A stretch of DNA of 64,000 nt from positions 395,340,119-395,404,118 of the forward strand of contig NC_053392.1 in the NCBI RefSeq assembly GCF_905171765.1, written 5' to 3'. The translations under genes and the position numbers were made by a program. The stretch is from Bufo bufo (lineage: Eukaryota; Chordata; Amphibia; Anura; Bufonidae). Below are positions 22,841-34,029 of this stretch, one piece after another; the stretch's first letter is position 1; each line of letters begins with the position of its first letter. The notes beneath the pieces were generated by a model. That model worked only from the letters and a program-made list of their open reading frames with translations, had not been told where the DNA came from and searched no databases.

Positions 22841-24114
22841 CAGTGCTGCCCATAATTATTCATACCCCTGGCAAATTTTGACTTAAAGTTACTTTTATTC
22901 AACCAGCAAGTAATTTTTTGATGGGAAATGACATAGGTGTCTCCAAAAAGATAATACGAAGTACAAGAGGCATTATTGTGGGAAAAAAACATTTCTCAGC
23001 TTTTATTTACATTTGAGCAAAAAGTGTCCAGTCCAAAATTATTCATACCCTTCTCAATAATCAATAAAAAAGCCTTTATTGGCTATTACAGCAAACGCTT
23101 CCTATAATTGCAGACCAGCTTTTTGCATGTCTCCACAGGAATTTTTGCCCATTCATCTTTAGCAATGAGCTCCAAATCTTTCAGGTTGGAGGGTCTTCTT
23201 GCCATCACCCTGATCTTTAGCTCCCTCCACAGATTCTCAATTGGATTCAAGTCTGGACTCTGGCTGGGCCACTCCAAAACGTTAATGTTGTTGTCTGCTA
23301 ACCATTTCTTCACCACTTTTGCTGTGTGTGTATTGTCATGCTGAAATGTCCACTGGTGCCCAAGGCCAAGTTTTTCTGCAGACTGCCTGATGTTGTCATT
23401 GAGAATCCTCATGTATTGCTCTTTTTTCATGGTGCCGTTTACTGTGATTAGGTTCCCTGGTCCATTGGCTGAAAAACACCCTCAAAGCATTAGGTTCCCA
23501 CCACCATGTTTGACAGTGGGGATGGTGTTCTTTGGGTTGATGGCTTCTCCTTTTTTACGCCAAATGAAGGAAACATCATTGTGACAATTCAATTTTTGTT
23601 TCATCTGACCATAACACAGAAGACCAAAAGTCTTCTTCTTTGTCCAGATGAGCTTTTGCAAAGGCCAAGCGAGCTTTTGTGTGCCTTATCTGGAGAAGTG
23701 GCGTCCTCCTTGGTCTGCATCCGTGGAACCCAGCAGTGTGCAGTGTCCGTTGGATTGTCTGCCTTGAAACATTGCCACCACCAGAGCCCAGATTCACAAG
23801 GATGGCCTTGGTGGTGATCCTTGGATTCTTTTTCACCTCTCTAACTATCCTCCTGGCCAGCACAGGTGTCACTTTTGGCTTCCGACCACGTCCTCTGAGA
23901 TTTTCCACAGTGCGGAACATCTTGTATTTTTTGTTCAAATGTAAATAAAAGCTGAGAAATGTTTTTTTCCCCACAATAATGCCTCTTGTACATCGTCTTA
24001 TTATCTTTTGGGAGACACCCATGTAATTTCCCGTCAAAAAATTACTTGCTGGTTGAATAAAAGTAACTTTAAGTCAAAATTTGCCAGGGGTATGAATAAT
24101 TATGGGCAGCACTG
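22841..24114. mobile_element. Tc1-type transposon, nearly full length (1274 bp)
   Basis: Inverted termini start CAGTGCTGCCCATAATTATT on the left and have an exact reverse complement at the right end. TA flanks both (22839-22840 and 24115-24116). The inverted similarity continues inward well over 100 bp (GCAAATTTTGACTTAAAGTT and on). A TA dinucleotide run follows the right end. The transposase lies on the minus strand. Confidence 0.92.
23086..24037 (-). pseudogene. Tc1 transposase, frameshifted
   Basis: The minus-strand upstream frame (about 24037-23576) encodes GRGRKPK, a second helix-turn-helix region, and then VLWSDETKIE, the first catalytic aspartate box. The frame then breaks (about 23430-23576). 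The second frame (23430-23086) carries QHDNTHTAK, the second aspartate box, and PSQSPDLNPIENLWRELK with the final glutamate. The first helix-turn-helix that normally begins Tc1 transposases is missing: terminal-repeat sequence runs straight into the KYKMFRTVENL segment. All three acidic residues can be seen, but they are split over two frames, so the gene is dead. Confidence 0.85.
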
Positions 24115-24136
24115 TATATATATATATATATATATA
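24115..24136. repeat. (TA)n run
   Basis: About eleven TA units immediately beside the Tc1 right end, which uses TA as its target. Confidence 0.9.
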
Positions 24137-24177
24137 AAATCCATGTCAATTGATAGCAGGTTGAGGAAGAGGTGGTA

Positions 24178-24352
24178 GGTTTCCTACTGCACTGTGTTCT
24201 CCCGCTGTCAGTGCGCTAAGCTGCACTGAAATATACAGTCCATACTGCTTTGCTGTTCTAACATAATGAAGAGGACTTATGCACACCAGTCCTGACAATG
24301 TATTTCAGTGCAGCTTTGAGCACTGACAGGAGGAGAATGGGGAGGCAGTAGG
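24178..24352. repeat. Foldback repeat (about 175 bp)
   Basis: TTTCCTACTGC, CTCCCGCTGTCAGTGC and GCTGCACTGAAATA on the left are matched in reverse on the right by TATTTCAGTGCAGC, GCACTGACAGGAGGAG and GCAGTAGGAAA. It is probably a small MITE. Confidence 0.6.
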
Positions 24353-24441
24353 AAAAAAAAATTGTGATCTGGAGTCCTTATCTGCAGTACTACTCATGTG
24401 TTACAGCAGATAATATCCAATATCTAATATATGCCAGATTT

Positions 24442-24780
24442 CCTTAAAGGGGTTTTCTCACTTCAGCAAATGGCATTTATCATGTAGAGAAAGTTAACAC
24501 AAGGCACTTACTAATATATTGTGATTTATCCATATTGCTTCCTTTGCTGGCTTGATTAATTTTTCCATCACATTATACACTTCTCATATCCAGGGGTTAT
24601 GACCACCCTGCAATACATCAGAGCTGGTCATGCTTGCGCACTATAGAAAAAGCACCAGCCTCTCTGGTGGCAGGGACCGCAGGAGTGCGCATAGGCACTC
24701 TTTTTCCTATAGTGTGCAAGCACGGCCACTGCTGCTGGATTGCAGGGTGGTCCCTGGATAACCCCTGGAAACTAGCATGA
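24442..24780. mobile_element. Truncated copy of the 11.3-kb foldback MITE
   Basis: Its left arm (TTTTCTCACTTCAGCAAATG, then ACTAATATATTGTGATT, then TCCTTTGCTGGC) matches 11284-11420 in order. The right arm of the foldback is missing after about 24780. Confidence 0.65.
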
Positions 24781-25469
24781 TTTGGGAATCATTGTCCATC
24801 TGGCACCTATCATTCCAATCTTCACAGAGCAAGGTTTTTTTCTGCATTCATTTTTCCTTTTTTCCTACTGAAATTAATGGGGGAAAATGTTTTACAGAAT
24901 CACAACAATTTCAGAAATTGTGCATGAAGAAAAATTGATATATGACACAGGTAATATCTGGGTGTTCCTTATTTACAAATAACAACCCTAATGGGGTTAA
25001 TTTACTAAGGACTGGTGCTTCACATGCCAGTCATAATAAAAATGCCTGCTGACGTAAATTTGTCTTATCGATAATTTCTGTGCAGAAACTGAAACCTATA
25101 TCAGCTAGGCGCTAGAGTGGATTTCATTTGGAATTTACTCCAGCTTTCTAATGTAAATTCTAATAAATGTGCCGGACTGCAGTGGCCATTGCTCCCGTCC
25201 ACTAAGCTCTGTCTACTTGTGGCAAGAAAGATATACAAATTCGAAAAGATCGGAAAAAAAATTGTGCAATTTTGTCTGAAAAGGTTTTTCACTCTGTTTT
25301 CTTTTGCCTTATCAATAAAACATATCATTCACCAACATTTGTGGAGAGTCAACTCCAAAATATTTGCTGCTCTCATGATTTTTGAGCAACTACCGGCTGG
25401 AGTGCTAGGTAATGCTCCTTTACCATTTTATTACTCTGAATCTTTAATGTAGCATCATTCTGTGTCTGA
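24781..25469. other. No gene seen
   Basis: AT-rich unassigned DNA. An open frame at 25117-25452 (plus) has no recognisable domain. Confidence 0.5.
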
Positions 25470-25840
25470 ATGATATGCTAAAAAACAGGATAGGATAAGT
25501 CATCTATATCTGATCATTGTGGGTCTGACTCCTGCTACCCCAGCTGATGTCTTTCCCTAGGCCAGTGACATCACATTCTTTGGTCACATGCTCTATTTGC
25601 AGCTTAGTCCCATTCAAGTGAATGGGGCTGGGCTGCAATACCAATCACAGCCACTACCCAATGTACTGTGCTGGGCTTGGTGTGCTGTGAGGATACCCGA
25701 GTACTGATTGGAGGCTATGACCTCTTAAAACAGCTGATTAGTGGGGATGCTGAAGGTCGATTACTATCAGTCAGATATTGATGAACTATACAGAGGATAG
25801 GCCATCAATGTTGAACTCAAGGAAAACCCTTCTAATGAGG
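25470..25840. mobile_element. MITE, second copy of the 4.6-kb family
   Basis: Shares with 4625-4995 the CAGTGACATCACATTC block, TTCAAGTGAATGG, CCAATCACAGC-type block, TGGGGATGCTG, CAGATATTGATGAACTAT and an AAACCC right edge. It is diverged and noncoding. Confidence 0.55.
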
Positions 25841-26984
25841 AAGGCTCTTTAGACATTGTTCACTTGTATACACATGATATATATATATATATATATGTCG
25901 TTCGACAGCCGTCTCACTCGATTTCCCCATGCATATTCCTGCTTGGTTTGTCTGAGTGTGCATGTGTTGTTAATGGGAATGGGGAGAAAGTGCTGATAGA
26001 CTCCTTTGCAATTGGCTTATCTCCCTGAGAACAAAATTATCAGGTATGTTGAAATCCAACTGCCTGATCCTTATCTCCCATGACATCTGTCATCAAGGAA
26101 AAGTCAGAAGGCCCCATATATATTAGATGGTTGACGAGTTCCACTGAAATCGTCAGCCTTGGCAGATATTTAACTAATGTATATGGTTTGCTTTATATAG
26201 AGGTAAGACTGCAAAAATGACCATATTTGCAAAAATAGCCATTCCAAAAAGTTCTAGCCTTTTTGGAATGTTATCATAGAAAGCCACTGTTTCTTTGTAA
26301 TGGTGTTCTGAAAATTGTTCCTACAAAAGTGCCCCATTACTAAAAACTGTGACTAGAATATAGATCACTAATCTAGGACATACCCAATGTATTGTTGCTT
26401 TTTATATAAATTTACAATTTTGTGCAGAAGTTTCCTTATGTCATTTCAATTAAACTCAATCATTTACCGAAGAGACACATTGGCACATGTTTACTAATGT
26501 AAATGCACTTTGATCTTTGTGTAAATAGCACCAAAGGTGGTGCAATTTTGCACAGTTTGGTGCATCTAGGATTAGAGAAATTTCTGTGCCTAGTTCAAAA
26601 AGGGGCATGCTTTAACAGAAAGGGGGTATGGCTTCATGTGATAGTTTTAGCTGTGGAACATTGTGTAATGATCAGATTTGCTGATATCAATTTAGTTTTT
26701 GTACATATTACCTGCAATGTGTGAAACTAAGATATTGTATAGAACGTCAAGTACTTTTTGACATGTAATAATCCAAATTCTTACAGTGGAATGAAAAAAA
26801 ATACCTTGTTTATAAAGACTGAAAAGTTGTGCATATATAATCACCCCCTTTGCTATAAAAAAAAATGTCTGGCTGCTGGTCCAACCAAAGTCATATAATT
26901 AGTTGGGTTATAAAAATGATCCTAAACTTTGAGCATCCCATGGAGCACCGTTAAATCTATTATAACAAAATGATAAGAATATGG
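25841..26984. other. No gene seen; (TA)n at about 25877-25896
   Basis: AT-rich DNA with a short TA run and no recognised element. Confidence 0.5.
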
Positions 26985-27200
26985 CACAACTACAAACTTC
27001 ACGAGAGCAGCATTCCCACAATGAAGCATGGTGGTGGCAGGATCATAATGTGGGGACACTTTTCATCGGCAGGGACTGGACAAGTGGTCAGAACTGAAGG
27101 AAGAAATGTATGGCAGTAAATATGGGGAGATTGTTGAGGAAAATCTGTTTCAGTCTGCTGGGATGGAGGTTCCTCTTTTAGTAGGTCAATGACCCTCCGG
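26985..27200 (+). pseudogene. Tc1-type transposase fossil
   Basis: The plus-strand reading around 27022-27165 gives [20 protein letters not shown] and then, after a frame change, GEIVEENLFQSA. This matches the segment of Tc1 transposases between the first and second catalytic aspartates (KHGGGSVMLWGCF in the family). Neither terminal repeats nor the rest of the gene were recognised. It is an old fragment. Confidence 0.6.
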
Positions 27201-28690
27201 ACAATTGCTGCAGAGAGTATGGTATACAATGGGAGAATTCTGGGCATGTATAAATCAATGTCCCCCTCTTAAAACAACATACATTGGAATAAGAGATATG
27301 ATGAAACAGTTACTCATGTATTTACACATATTGATAAAATACCAAGAGCATGTTGCCAAACAAAATAGGCCTAAAAGTTTCTTCCTACGTTAAATTTTTC
27401 GTAGAAAATATGTTCACTCTGGTTGGGAGAAGTCATGCCATATGCATGTGTTCTGAGCTATCCAAACAAAACCCACAAAGCATGTCAGAAAGCTCATTTG
27501 ATTCAGGGAATGTAGCTGACTGTTATTTTTGTCAATCTCCTGGTTTGTTACCTTGGTTACCACACATTTTGTCTGGGAACGGTTACCAGAGATGAAAGGC
27601 TTTTACTGGAAATATCAAGCCTTAATCTCAATGAGGTAAACTCAGGGAGCTTTTCTATTGCTGCATAATGATAGACCACATTACGAATGTTTGCTGGCAA
27701 GTCTAAATAATGTCACATACTGACTTCTCCCTTTAGAACACCGGCCAGATTACGCCAATAGATCCATTCCCTGTTTTTTATTTGACATAATATGAATTTG
27801 TGAAGAGATGAAATAGGTAGGTGCCAAAATAATTCTTGCAATTACTCTGGCAAAAAAACACCAGAGCCAAATTCAGGTGTGTAAGGACCCTTAGCTTCTT
27901 TCCAGACCCCACAGGCATTCTGATCATTTTCAACAGTAAAAGGATCCAGTGTGCTAAATTAAAACAAACGTTTGGATGACGTCACAGCCAGCCTAGTAAT
28001 TCTATCAATGCTATAGTGGTTTTATGGGAGTATAGCCTTCTGTTCACCAAAATTTGTAACATCATACCAAGGTATTTACCATTGTTATTTGAGGATGAAA
28101 AATTAGAATCTACTATCCAATGGATGTAGAGTGGTTTATAGAAGGTGACTACTATTGGTCAACGAATTTCACCAAGTTTGTTTCGTCAGCTACAGCAAAA
28201 CATGGCTACATTATTCCAGTTTTTATAGATGCAGGTCATACCCATGTACGGTCTTCTCATTTGCCAAACTGATCTAAAGTTGAGTTGATTCAGCTAATAA
28301 ATTCATTTTTCTAATTAAGGATTACATAAAATTGCAACACTGAATCAGTTATCTACTGACTTCCTGTAATAAAATGTACCGTATATACAGTAGGTAGCAC
28401 CTATAGATGCCTTAAAATATGTGCACTTGAACATATTAATGGCGTGATCAGAAATGATGATCATAACATCTTAGGGGCTTTTAAACATTTTTGAGACTAG
28501 CATGGAGGTAAATTGGCTTCTTTTTGTATTTCTGGTATAGAGAAGGTGAAACTTTCCTCCAGAGGCGGTGATGTTATGCACTACCTCTTGGATTGGTAGG
28601 CTTTCTGGATTCTAACATTAAATATGTGTATACCCAAAGGTTTGAATTAACATAAGGACTTGTTGACTTATTATTATTAAACGGTCTTTG
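27201..28690. other. No gene seen (longest apparently repeat-poor stretch)
   Basis: No terminal repeats, tandem arrays or coding domain recognised in about 1.5 kb. A host exon or regulatory element cannot be excluded without conservation data. Confidence 0.45.
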
Positions 28691-28979
28691 TCTTACTATT
28701 TTTCTTTGTAATTGTTAGGCTAGTTTTACAGCCTACCGGAGCTCTCTGGATCTGGCATAGACGGATGTTACAGCAATTCCTGTCAGCCCCACTGCATACA
28801 GCAGTTTTTATCCAGCTGCATCCTGGCATATTTGCTGAGTAGATGCTGGATCTCGGCCGGATCCTATTATAGTCAATGGGGCCAGCAGACATTATAATAA
28901 CATCTGGCTATACCAGTGCCTTCACTAGAGCCTGTGATGGTGAGGATAGGCTTGGGCCGTTAGGGTAGTTGCCAGGGGC
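28691..28979. repeat. Possible MITE fragment
   Basis: A GTTAGGCTAG-like start, hairpin-forming GGATCTGG/GGATCTCGGCCGGATCC blocks and a GTCAATGGGGCC phrase typical of the Harbinger-like MITEs seen elsewhere in the window. The ends are unresolved. Confidence 0.35.
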
Positions 28980-29006
28980 TACTCCAGAGCAGTCTCTGAG
29001 TCAGTG

Positions 29007-29290
29007 ACGATTTCCGCAAACCGCAGGTCAATTCAGACCTGCGGTTTGCGGCTTTTACCTGCGGTTGCGGCGGTGATCGGGCGTGCCATCGGGTCCCCAT
29101 GCGGCTGTAGGGGGGACCCGATGGCATGGAAGGCAGCGCGATGCCTAAGGAAGGCATCGCGCTGCCTTCCGGTGACGAGCCTGTGAGATCCAGCCCTCTG
29201 GATCTTACAGGCCGGAAGCTGTATGAGTAATAAACACAGTATTACTCATACAGCCAATGCATTCCAATACAGAAGTATTGGAATGCATTG
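29007..29290. repeat. Series of four nested palindromes
   Basis: Successive hairpins: CCGCAAACCGCAGGTC with GACCTGCGGTTTGCGG; CCATCGGGTCCCC with GGGGACCCGATGG; GGCAGCGCGATGCCT with AGGCATCGCGCTGCC; and GTATGAGTAATA with TATTACTCATAC, followed by CAATGCATTCCAATAC with its reverse. Nothing here is coding. Confidence 0.85.
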
Positions 29291-29526
29291 TAAAGGATTA
29301 GACCCCCAAAAGTTCAAGTCCCAAAGTGGGACAAAAAATAAATTGAAAAAAAAGTTGAAAAAATTTCATTCCCCCCCCCCCAAATTAAAAGTTTCAAGTA
29401 AAAATAAACAAAAACTTCATTTTCCCCAAATAAAGTAAAAAAAAATTGGTAAAAAATAGGGAAAAAAAAGTATACATATTAGGTATTGCTGCGTCCGTAT
29501 CGACCGGCTCTATAAACATATCAGAT

Positions 29527-30360
29527 GAACACCGTAAAAAATAAAAAATTAAAACTGTGCTAAATAAACCATTTTTTTTGTCACCTTACATCACAAAAAG
29601 TACAACAGCAAGCGATCAAAAAGGCGTTTGCCCACCAAAATAGTACTAATCTAACCATCACCTCATCCCGCAAAAAACTGAGCCCCTACCTGAGACAATC
29701 GCCCAATAAAATAAAAAAAACTATGGCTCAGAATATGGAGACACTAAAACATAATTTTTTTTGTTTTAAAAAAGCTGTTATTGTGTAAAACTTACATAAA
29801 TAAAAAAAATGTATACATATTAGGTACATTTTTTACAGTGTTCATCTGAGGGGTTAGGTCATGTGATATTTTTATAGAGTCGGTCGATACAGACGCGGCG
29901 ATACCTAATATGTATCGACCGACTCTATAAAAATATCACATGACCTAACTCCTCAGATGAACACCGTAAAAAATTAAATATAAAAACTGTGCTAAATAAA
30001 CAATTTTTTTGTCACCTTACATCACAAAAAGTGTAATAGCAAGCAATAAAGAAGTCTCAAATAGTGCAAATAAAACCGTCATCTCATCCTGCAAAAATCA
30101 TACCCTACCCAAGGTAATCGCCCAAAAACAAAAAAAATATGGCTTTCAGACTATGGAAACACTAAAGCATGATTTTTTTTGCTTCAAAAAAGAATACATA
30201 TTAGTTATCGCCGCATCCGTGACAACCTGGTCTATAAAAATATCACATGATCTAACCTGTCAAATGAATGTTGTAAATAACAAAAAATAAAAACGGTGCC
30301 AAAACAGCTATTTCTTGTTATCTTGCCTCACAAAAAGTGTAATATAGAGCAACCAAAAAT
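29527..30360. repeat. Module repeated three times inside the TTAA element
   Basis: The string of blocks (ACACCGTAAAAAAT, GTGCTAAATAAAC, TTTTTTGTCACCTTACATCAC, AAAAAGT with AGCAAGC) occurs at about 29527-29625 and 29960-30045, and more weakly at 30265-30350. Between the first two, GGTCGATACAGACGCGGCGATACC and its inverse ATGTATCGACC form a hairpin at about 29880-29930. Confidence 0.7.
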
Positions 30361-30369
30361 CACATGTAC

Positions 30370-31147
30370 CCTAAACTAGTACCAATAATACTGCCACCCT
30401 ATCCCGTAGTTTCTAAAATCGGGCCACTTTTTTTGAGTTTCTACTCTAGGAGTGCATCAGGGGGGCTTCAAATGGAACATGGTGTCAAAAAAAACAGTCC
30501 AGCAAAATCTGCCTTCCAAAAACCGTATGGCATTCCTTTCCTTCTGTGCCCTGCCGTGTGCCCGTACAGCGGTTTACGACCACATATGGGGTGTTTCTGT
30601 AAACTACAGAATCTGGGCCATAAATATTGAGTTTGGTTTGGCTGTTAACCCTTGCTTTGTAACTGGAAAAAAATTATTAAAATGGAAAATCTGCCAATAA
30701 AGTGAAATTTTGAAATTGTATCTCTATTTTCCATTAATTCTTGTGGCACACCTAAAGGGTTAACGACGTTTGTAAAATCAGTTTTGAATACCTTGAGGGG
30801 TGTAGTTTCTTAGATGGGGTCACTTTTATGGAGTTTCTACTCTAGGGGTGCATCAGGGGGGCTTCAAATGGGACATGGTGTAAAAAAAACTGTCCAGCAA
30901 AACCTGCCTTCCAAAAACCGTATGGCATTCCTTTCCTTCTGCGCCCTGCTGTGTGCCCATCCAGCGGTTTACGACCACATATGGGGTGTTTCTGTAAATT
31001 ACAGAATCTGGACCATAAATATTGAGTTTGGTTTGGCTGTTAACCCTTGCTTTGTAACTGAAAAAAAATTCTAAAAATGGAAAATCTGCCAAAAAAGGGA
31101 AATTTTTAAATTGTATCTCTATTTTCCATTAATTCTTGTGGAACACC
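30370..31147. repeat. Tandem duplication, period about 397 bp
   Basis: TTTCTACTCTAGGAGTGCATC at 30437 recurs near 30834, AAACCGTATGGCATTCC at 30520 recurs near 30916, and TTCTTGTGGCACACCTAA at 30736 recurs at 31133. The second copy is interrupted at its end by the Harbinger-like MITE. Confidence 0.85.
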
Positions 31148-31150
31148 TAA

Positions 31151-32035
31151 GGCCTCTTTCACACGGGCGTTGCGGAAAAATGTCCGGGTGCGTTGCGGGA
31201 ACACCCGCGATTTTTCCGCGCGAGTGCAAAACATTGTAATGCATTTTGCACTCGCGTGAGAAAAATCGCGCGTGTTTGGTACCCAAACCCGAACTTCTTC
31301 ACAGAAGTTCGGGCTTGGGATCGGTGTTCTGTAAATAGTATTATTTTCCCTTATAACATGGTTATAAGGGAAAATAATAGCATTCTGAATACAGAATGCT
31401 AAGTAAAACAGGGCTGGAGGGGGTTAAAAAAAATAAAAAATCATTTAACTCACCTTAATCCACTTGCTCGCGATGCGGGCATCTCCGTCTGACTCTTTTA
31501 CTGTATAGGAGTGACGTCATCCCAGGTCCTTAAACTATAGTTAATGCTCTCCACAGGTCCTATACAGTAAAAGAGTCAGACGGAGATGCCCGCATCGCGA
31601 GCAAGTGGATTAAGGTGAGCTAAATGATTTTTTATTTTTTTTAACCCCCTCCAGCCCTGTTTTACTTAGCATTCTGTATTCAGAATGCTATTATTTTCCC
31701 TTATAACCATGTTATAAGGGAAAATAATAAGGTTCGGGTCTCCATCCCGATCGTCTCCTAGCAACCGTGCGTGAAAATCGCACCGCATCCGCACTTGCTT
31801 GCGGATGCTTGCGATTTTCACGCAACCCCATTCATTTCTATGGGGCCTGCGTTACGTGAAAAACGCACAAAGAGGAGCATGCTGCGATTTTCACGCAACG
31901 CAAAAGTGATGCGTGAAAATCACCGCTCGTGTGCACAGCCCCATAGAAATGAATGGGTCAGTATTCAGTGCGGGTGCAATGCGTTCACCTCCCGCATCGC
32001 ATCCGCGCGGAATACTCGCTCGTGTGAAAGGGGCC
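31151..32035. mobile_element. Harbinger-like MITE (885 bp)
   Basis: Termini GGCCTCTTTCACACGGGCG and a right end reading CGCTCGTGTGAAAGGGGCC are inverted matches. They are flanked by TAA at 31148-31150 and 32036-32038, a 3-bp TWA duplication as in PIF/Harbinger elements. The interior is a long hairpin: about 31337-31500 is complementary to about 31555-31730. The uninterrupted host sequence can be read at 30742-30755, which supports a clean insertion. Confidence 0.85.
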
Positions 32036-32471
32036 TAAAGGGTTAACAAAGTTAGTAAAATCAGTTTTGAATACCTTGAAGGGTGTAGTTTATAGAATGG
32101 GGTCATTTTTGGGTGGTGTCTATTATGTTAGCCTCGCAAAGTAACTTCAGACCTGAACCGGTCCCTAAAAATTGGGTTTTTGAAAATTTCGCAAAAATTT
32201 CAAGATTTGCTTCTAAACTTTGTATTAAAGCCTTGTAACATCCCCAAAAAATTAAATATCATTCCCAAAATGATCCAAACATGAAGTAGACATATGGGGA
32301 ATGTAAAGTAATAACTATTTTTGGAGGTATTACTATGTATTATAGTAGTAGAGAAATTGAAACTTGGAAATTTGCAATTTTTTACAAATTTTTGGTAAAT
32401 TTGGTATTTTTTTTATAAATAAAAATTAATTTTTTTGACTTCATTTTACCAGTGTCATGAAGTACAATATG

Positions 32472-33880
32472 AGTAGCTAATATGAGACGCACAGGAGTGA
32501 GTGAAACCACAGAGGGAGGTGCTCTCAGTAATAAAGGATTCGCCCTTCCTTTAACAAATGAACAATATAAAACAATATACTGGGCACTCGCACTAAACGT
32601 GGAAACATACGACAATATAGTAATTTAAACAGTTTATTAATAAGCTTGATGTGAATAATATAAAATAAAATAAAATAATACGCAATATACTACACTGGGC
32701 TTATTTAAAAGTCAAAAAATGGATACATTAGGTATAAAAACCGTGAAGTAACGTTAGACTAAAATTGATACAATAAATACAAGGAATTAATAGTACAGTT
32801 GAAATAAAAGATAGCAGCGATGATGTTTCATAAGTAATGTCTCATTCCAATTTGGGAATAGATAGTAGGTTGGGAAAAGTCTCCGATTATTTCAAAGGAC
32901 AAAGAAAGCAGTACTCTGTTGTAGTGAGTGTTTGGTTGCGGCGTCCCGCTTTTACTCACTGTTCAGTAGTTACTGATGTTAATGTCACTGCTGGGGTTCC
33001 GGTTCTCTGTGTCTCCGACTGCTCGCCTTCTGGTTATCTCTGCCTCCGGTCTATGTGGCTCTAGGCACCGCTCCGTGCGTTTTCAAGAGCCGATGTCCTC
33101 CAAGCCTCTATTTGCCTGCTTCCACACTGGTATGACTCTGCGGAAAAAAGAGCTTGTTCTCTGGATATGAGAACTACAGGCTCCTCGTGAGTCAGCGTGC
33201 CAGGTCCTCTTTGCTTGAGAAGCGTGCCGGATTTATAGCGCCAACCTAGAATGACTGCGGCAATGGGTACAACAGGAGTTCGTGTGTAGGTAAGCTGGGG
33301 GTCTTGCATCAAACGCGTTTCGGGGCTTCACGTTGACCCTTCCTCAGTGAGGACATCGGCTCTTGAAAACGCACGGAGCGGTGCCTAGAGCCACATAGAC
33401 CGGAGGCAGAGATAACCAGAAGGCGAGCAGTCGGAGACACAGAGAACCGGAACCCCAGCAGTGACATTAACATCAGTAACTACTGAACAGTGAGTAAAAG
33501 CGGGACGCCGCAACCAAACACTCACTACAACAGAGTACTGCTTTCTTTGTCCTTTGAAATAATCGGAGACTTTTCCCAACCTACTATCTATTCCCAAATT
33601 GGAATGAGACATTACTTATGAAACATCATCGCTGCTATCTTTTATTTCAACTGTACTATTAATTCCTTGTATTTATTGTATCAATTTTAGTCTAACGTTA
33701 CTTCACGGTTTTTATACCTAATGTATCCATTTTTTGACTTTTAAATAAGCCCAGTGTAGTATATTGCGTATTATTTTATTTTATTTTATATTATTCACAT
33801 CAAGCTTATTAATAAACTGTTTAAATTACTATATTGTCGTATGTTTCCACATTTAGTGCGAGTGCCCAGTATATTGTTTT
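32472..33880. mobile_element. 1.4-kb foldback insertion with 15-bp target duplication
   Basis: A 15-bp direct repeat ATGAAGTACAATATG at 32457-32471 and 33881-33895 brackets the insertion. Inside, 32567-33100 is the reverse complement of 33349-33882 (the last two bases fall in the duplication): 534-bp arms with at least one mismatch and no gaps seen, and a 248-bp spacer. About 95 bp on the left lies outside the palindrome. The spacer holds a hammerhead-like core. Identical 75-residue open frames occur in both arms (32837-33064 plus and 33385-33612 minus) only because the arms are identical. Architecture and terminal motif suggest a nonautonomous Penelope-like element, which is inference. Confidence 0.8.
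33317..33347 (-). ncRNA. Candidate hammerhead-ribozyme core
   Basis: Minus strand reads CTGAGGA, A, GGGT, a 9-base loop, GCCC, C, then GAAAC. This fits CTGANGA, stem II, GAAA with four stem II pairs (one a wobble). The pair next to GAAA is a mismatch. Stems I and III are unresolved. Similar cores lie at the ends of the intact PLE. Confidence 0.4.
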
Positions 33881-34029
33881 ATGAAGTACAATATGTGATG
33901 AAAAACAATCTCAGAATGGCCTGTATAAGTCAAAGCGTTTTAAAGTTATCACCACTTAAAGTGACACTGGTCAGATTTGCCAAAAATGGCCCGGGTCTTT
34001 AAGGTGAAATAGGGTCCTTAAGGGGTTAA

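Larger units (their letters stand above)
28980..34029 (-). mobile_element. TTAA-target transposon, copy 2, expanded and interrupted
   Basis: The right end reads GGTCCTTAAGGGG followed by TTAA (34026-34029), the same terminus as copy 1 at 6149 but inverted. Segments at 32040-32460, 30270-30720 and 29527-30360 match copy 1 (6149-7560) in reverse order. The left TTAA end was not found; the GC-rich hairpins at 29000-29300 correspond in position to those at 7645-7790 of copy 1. The copy is swollen by a tandem duplication, repeated modules and two clear insertions (31151-32035 and 32472-33880). Confidence 0.65.

Noticed and set aside
32837..33612. Two identical 75-residue frames on opposite strands
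   Set aside because: The frames duplicate only because they lie in the two identical arms of a palindrome. No domain or gene context supports them.
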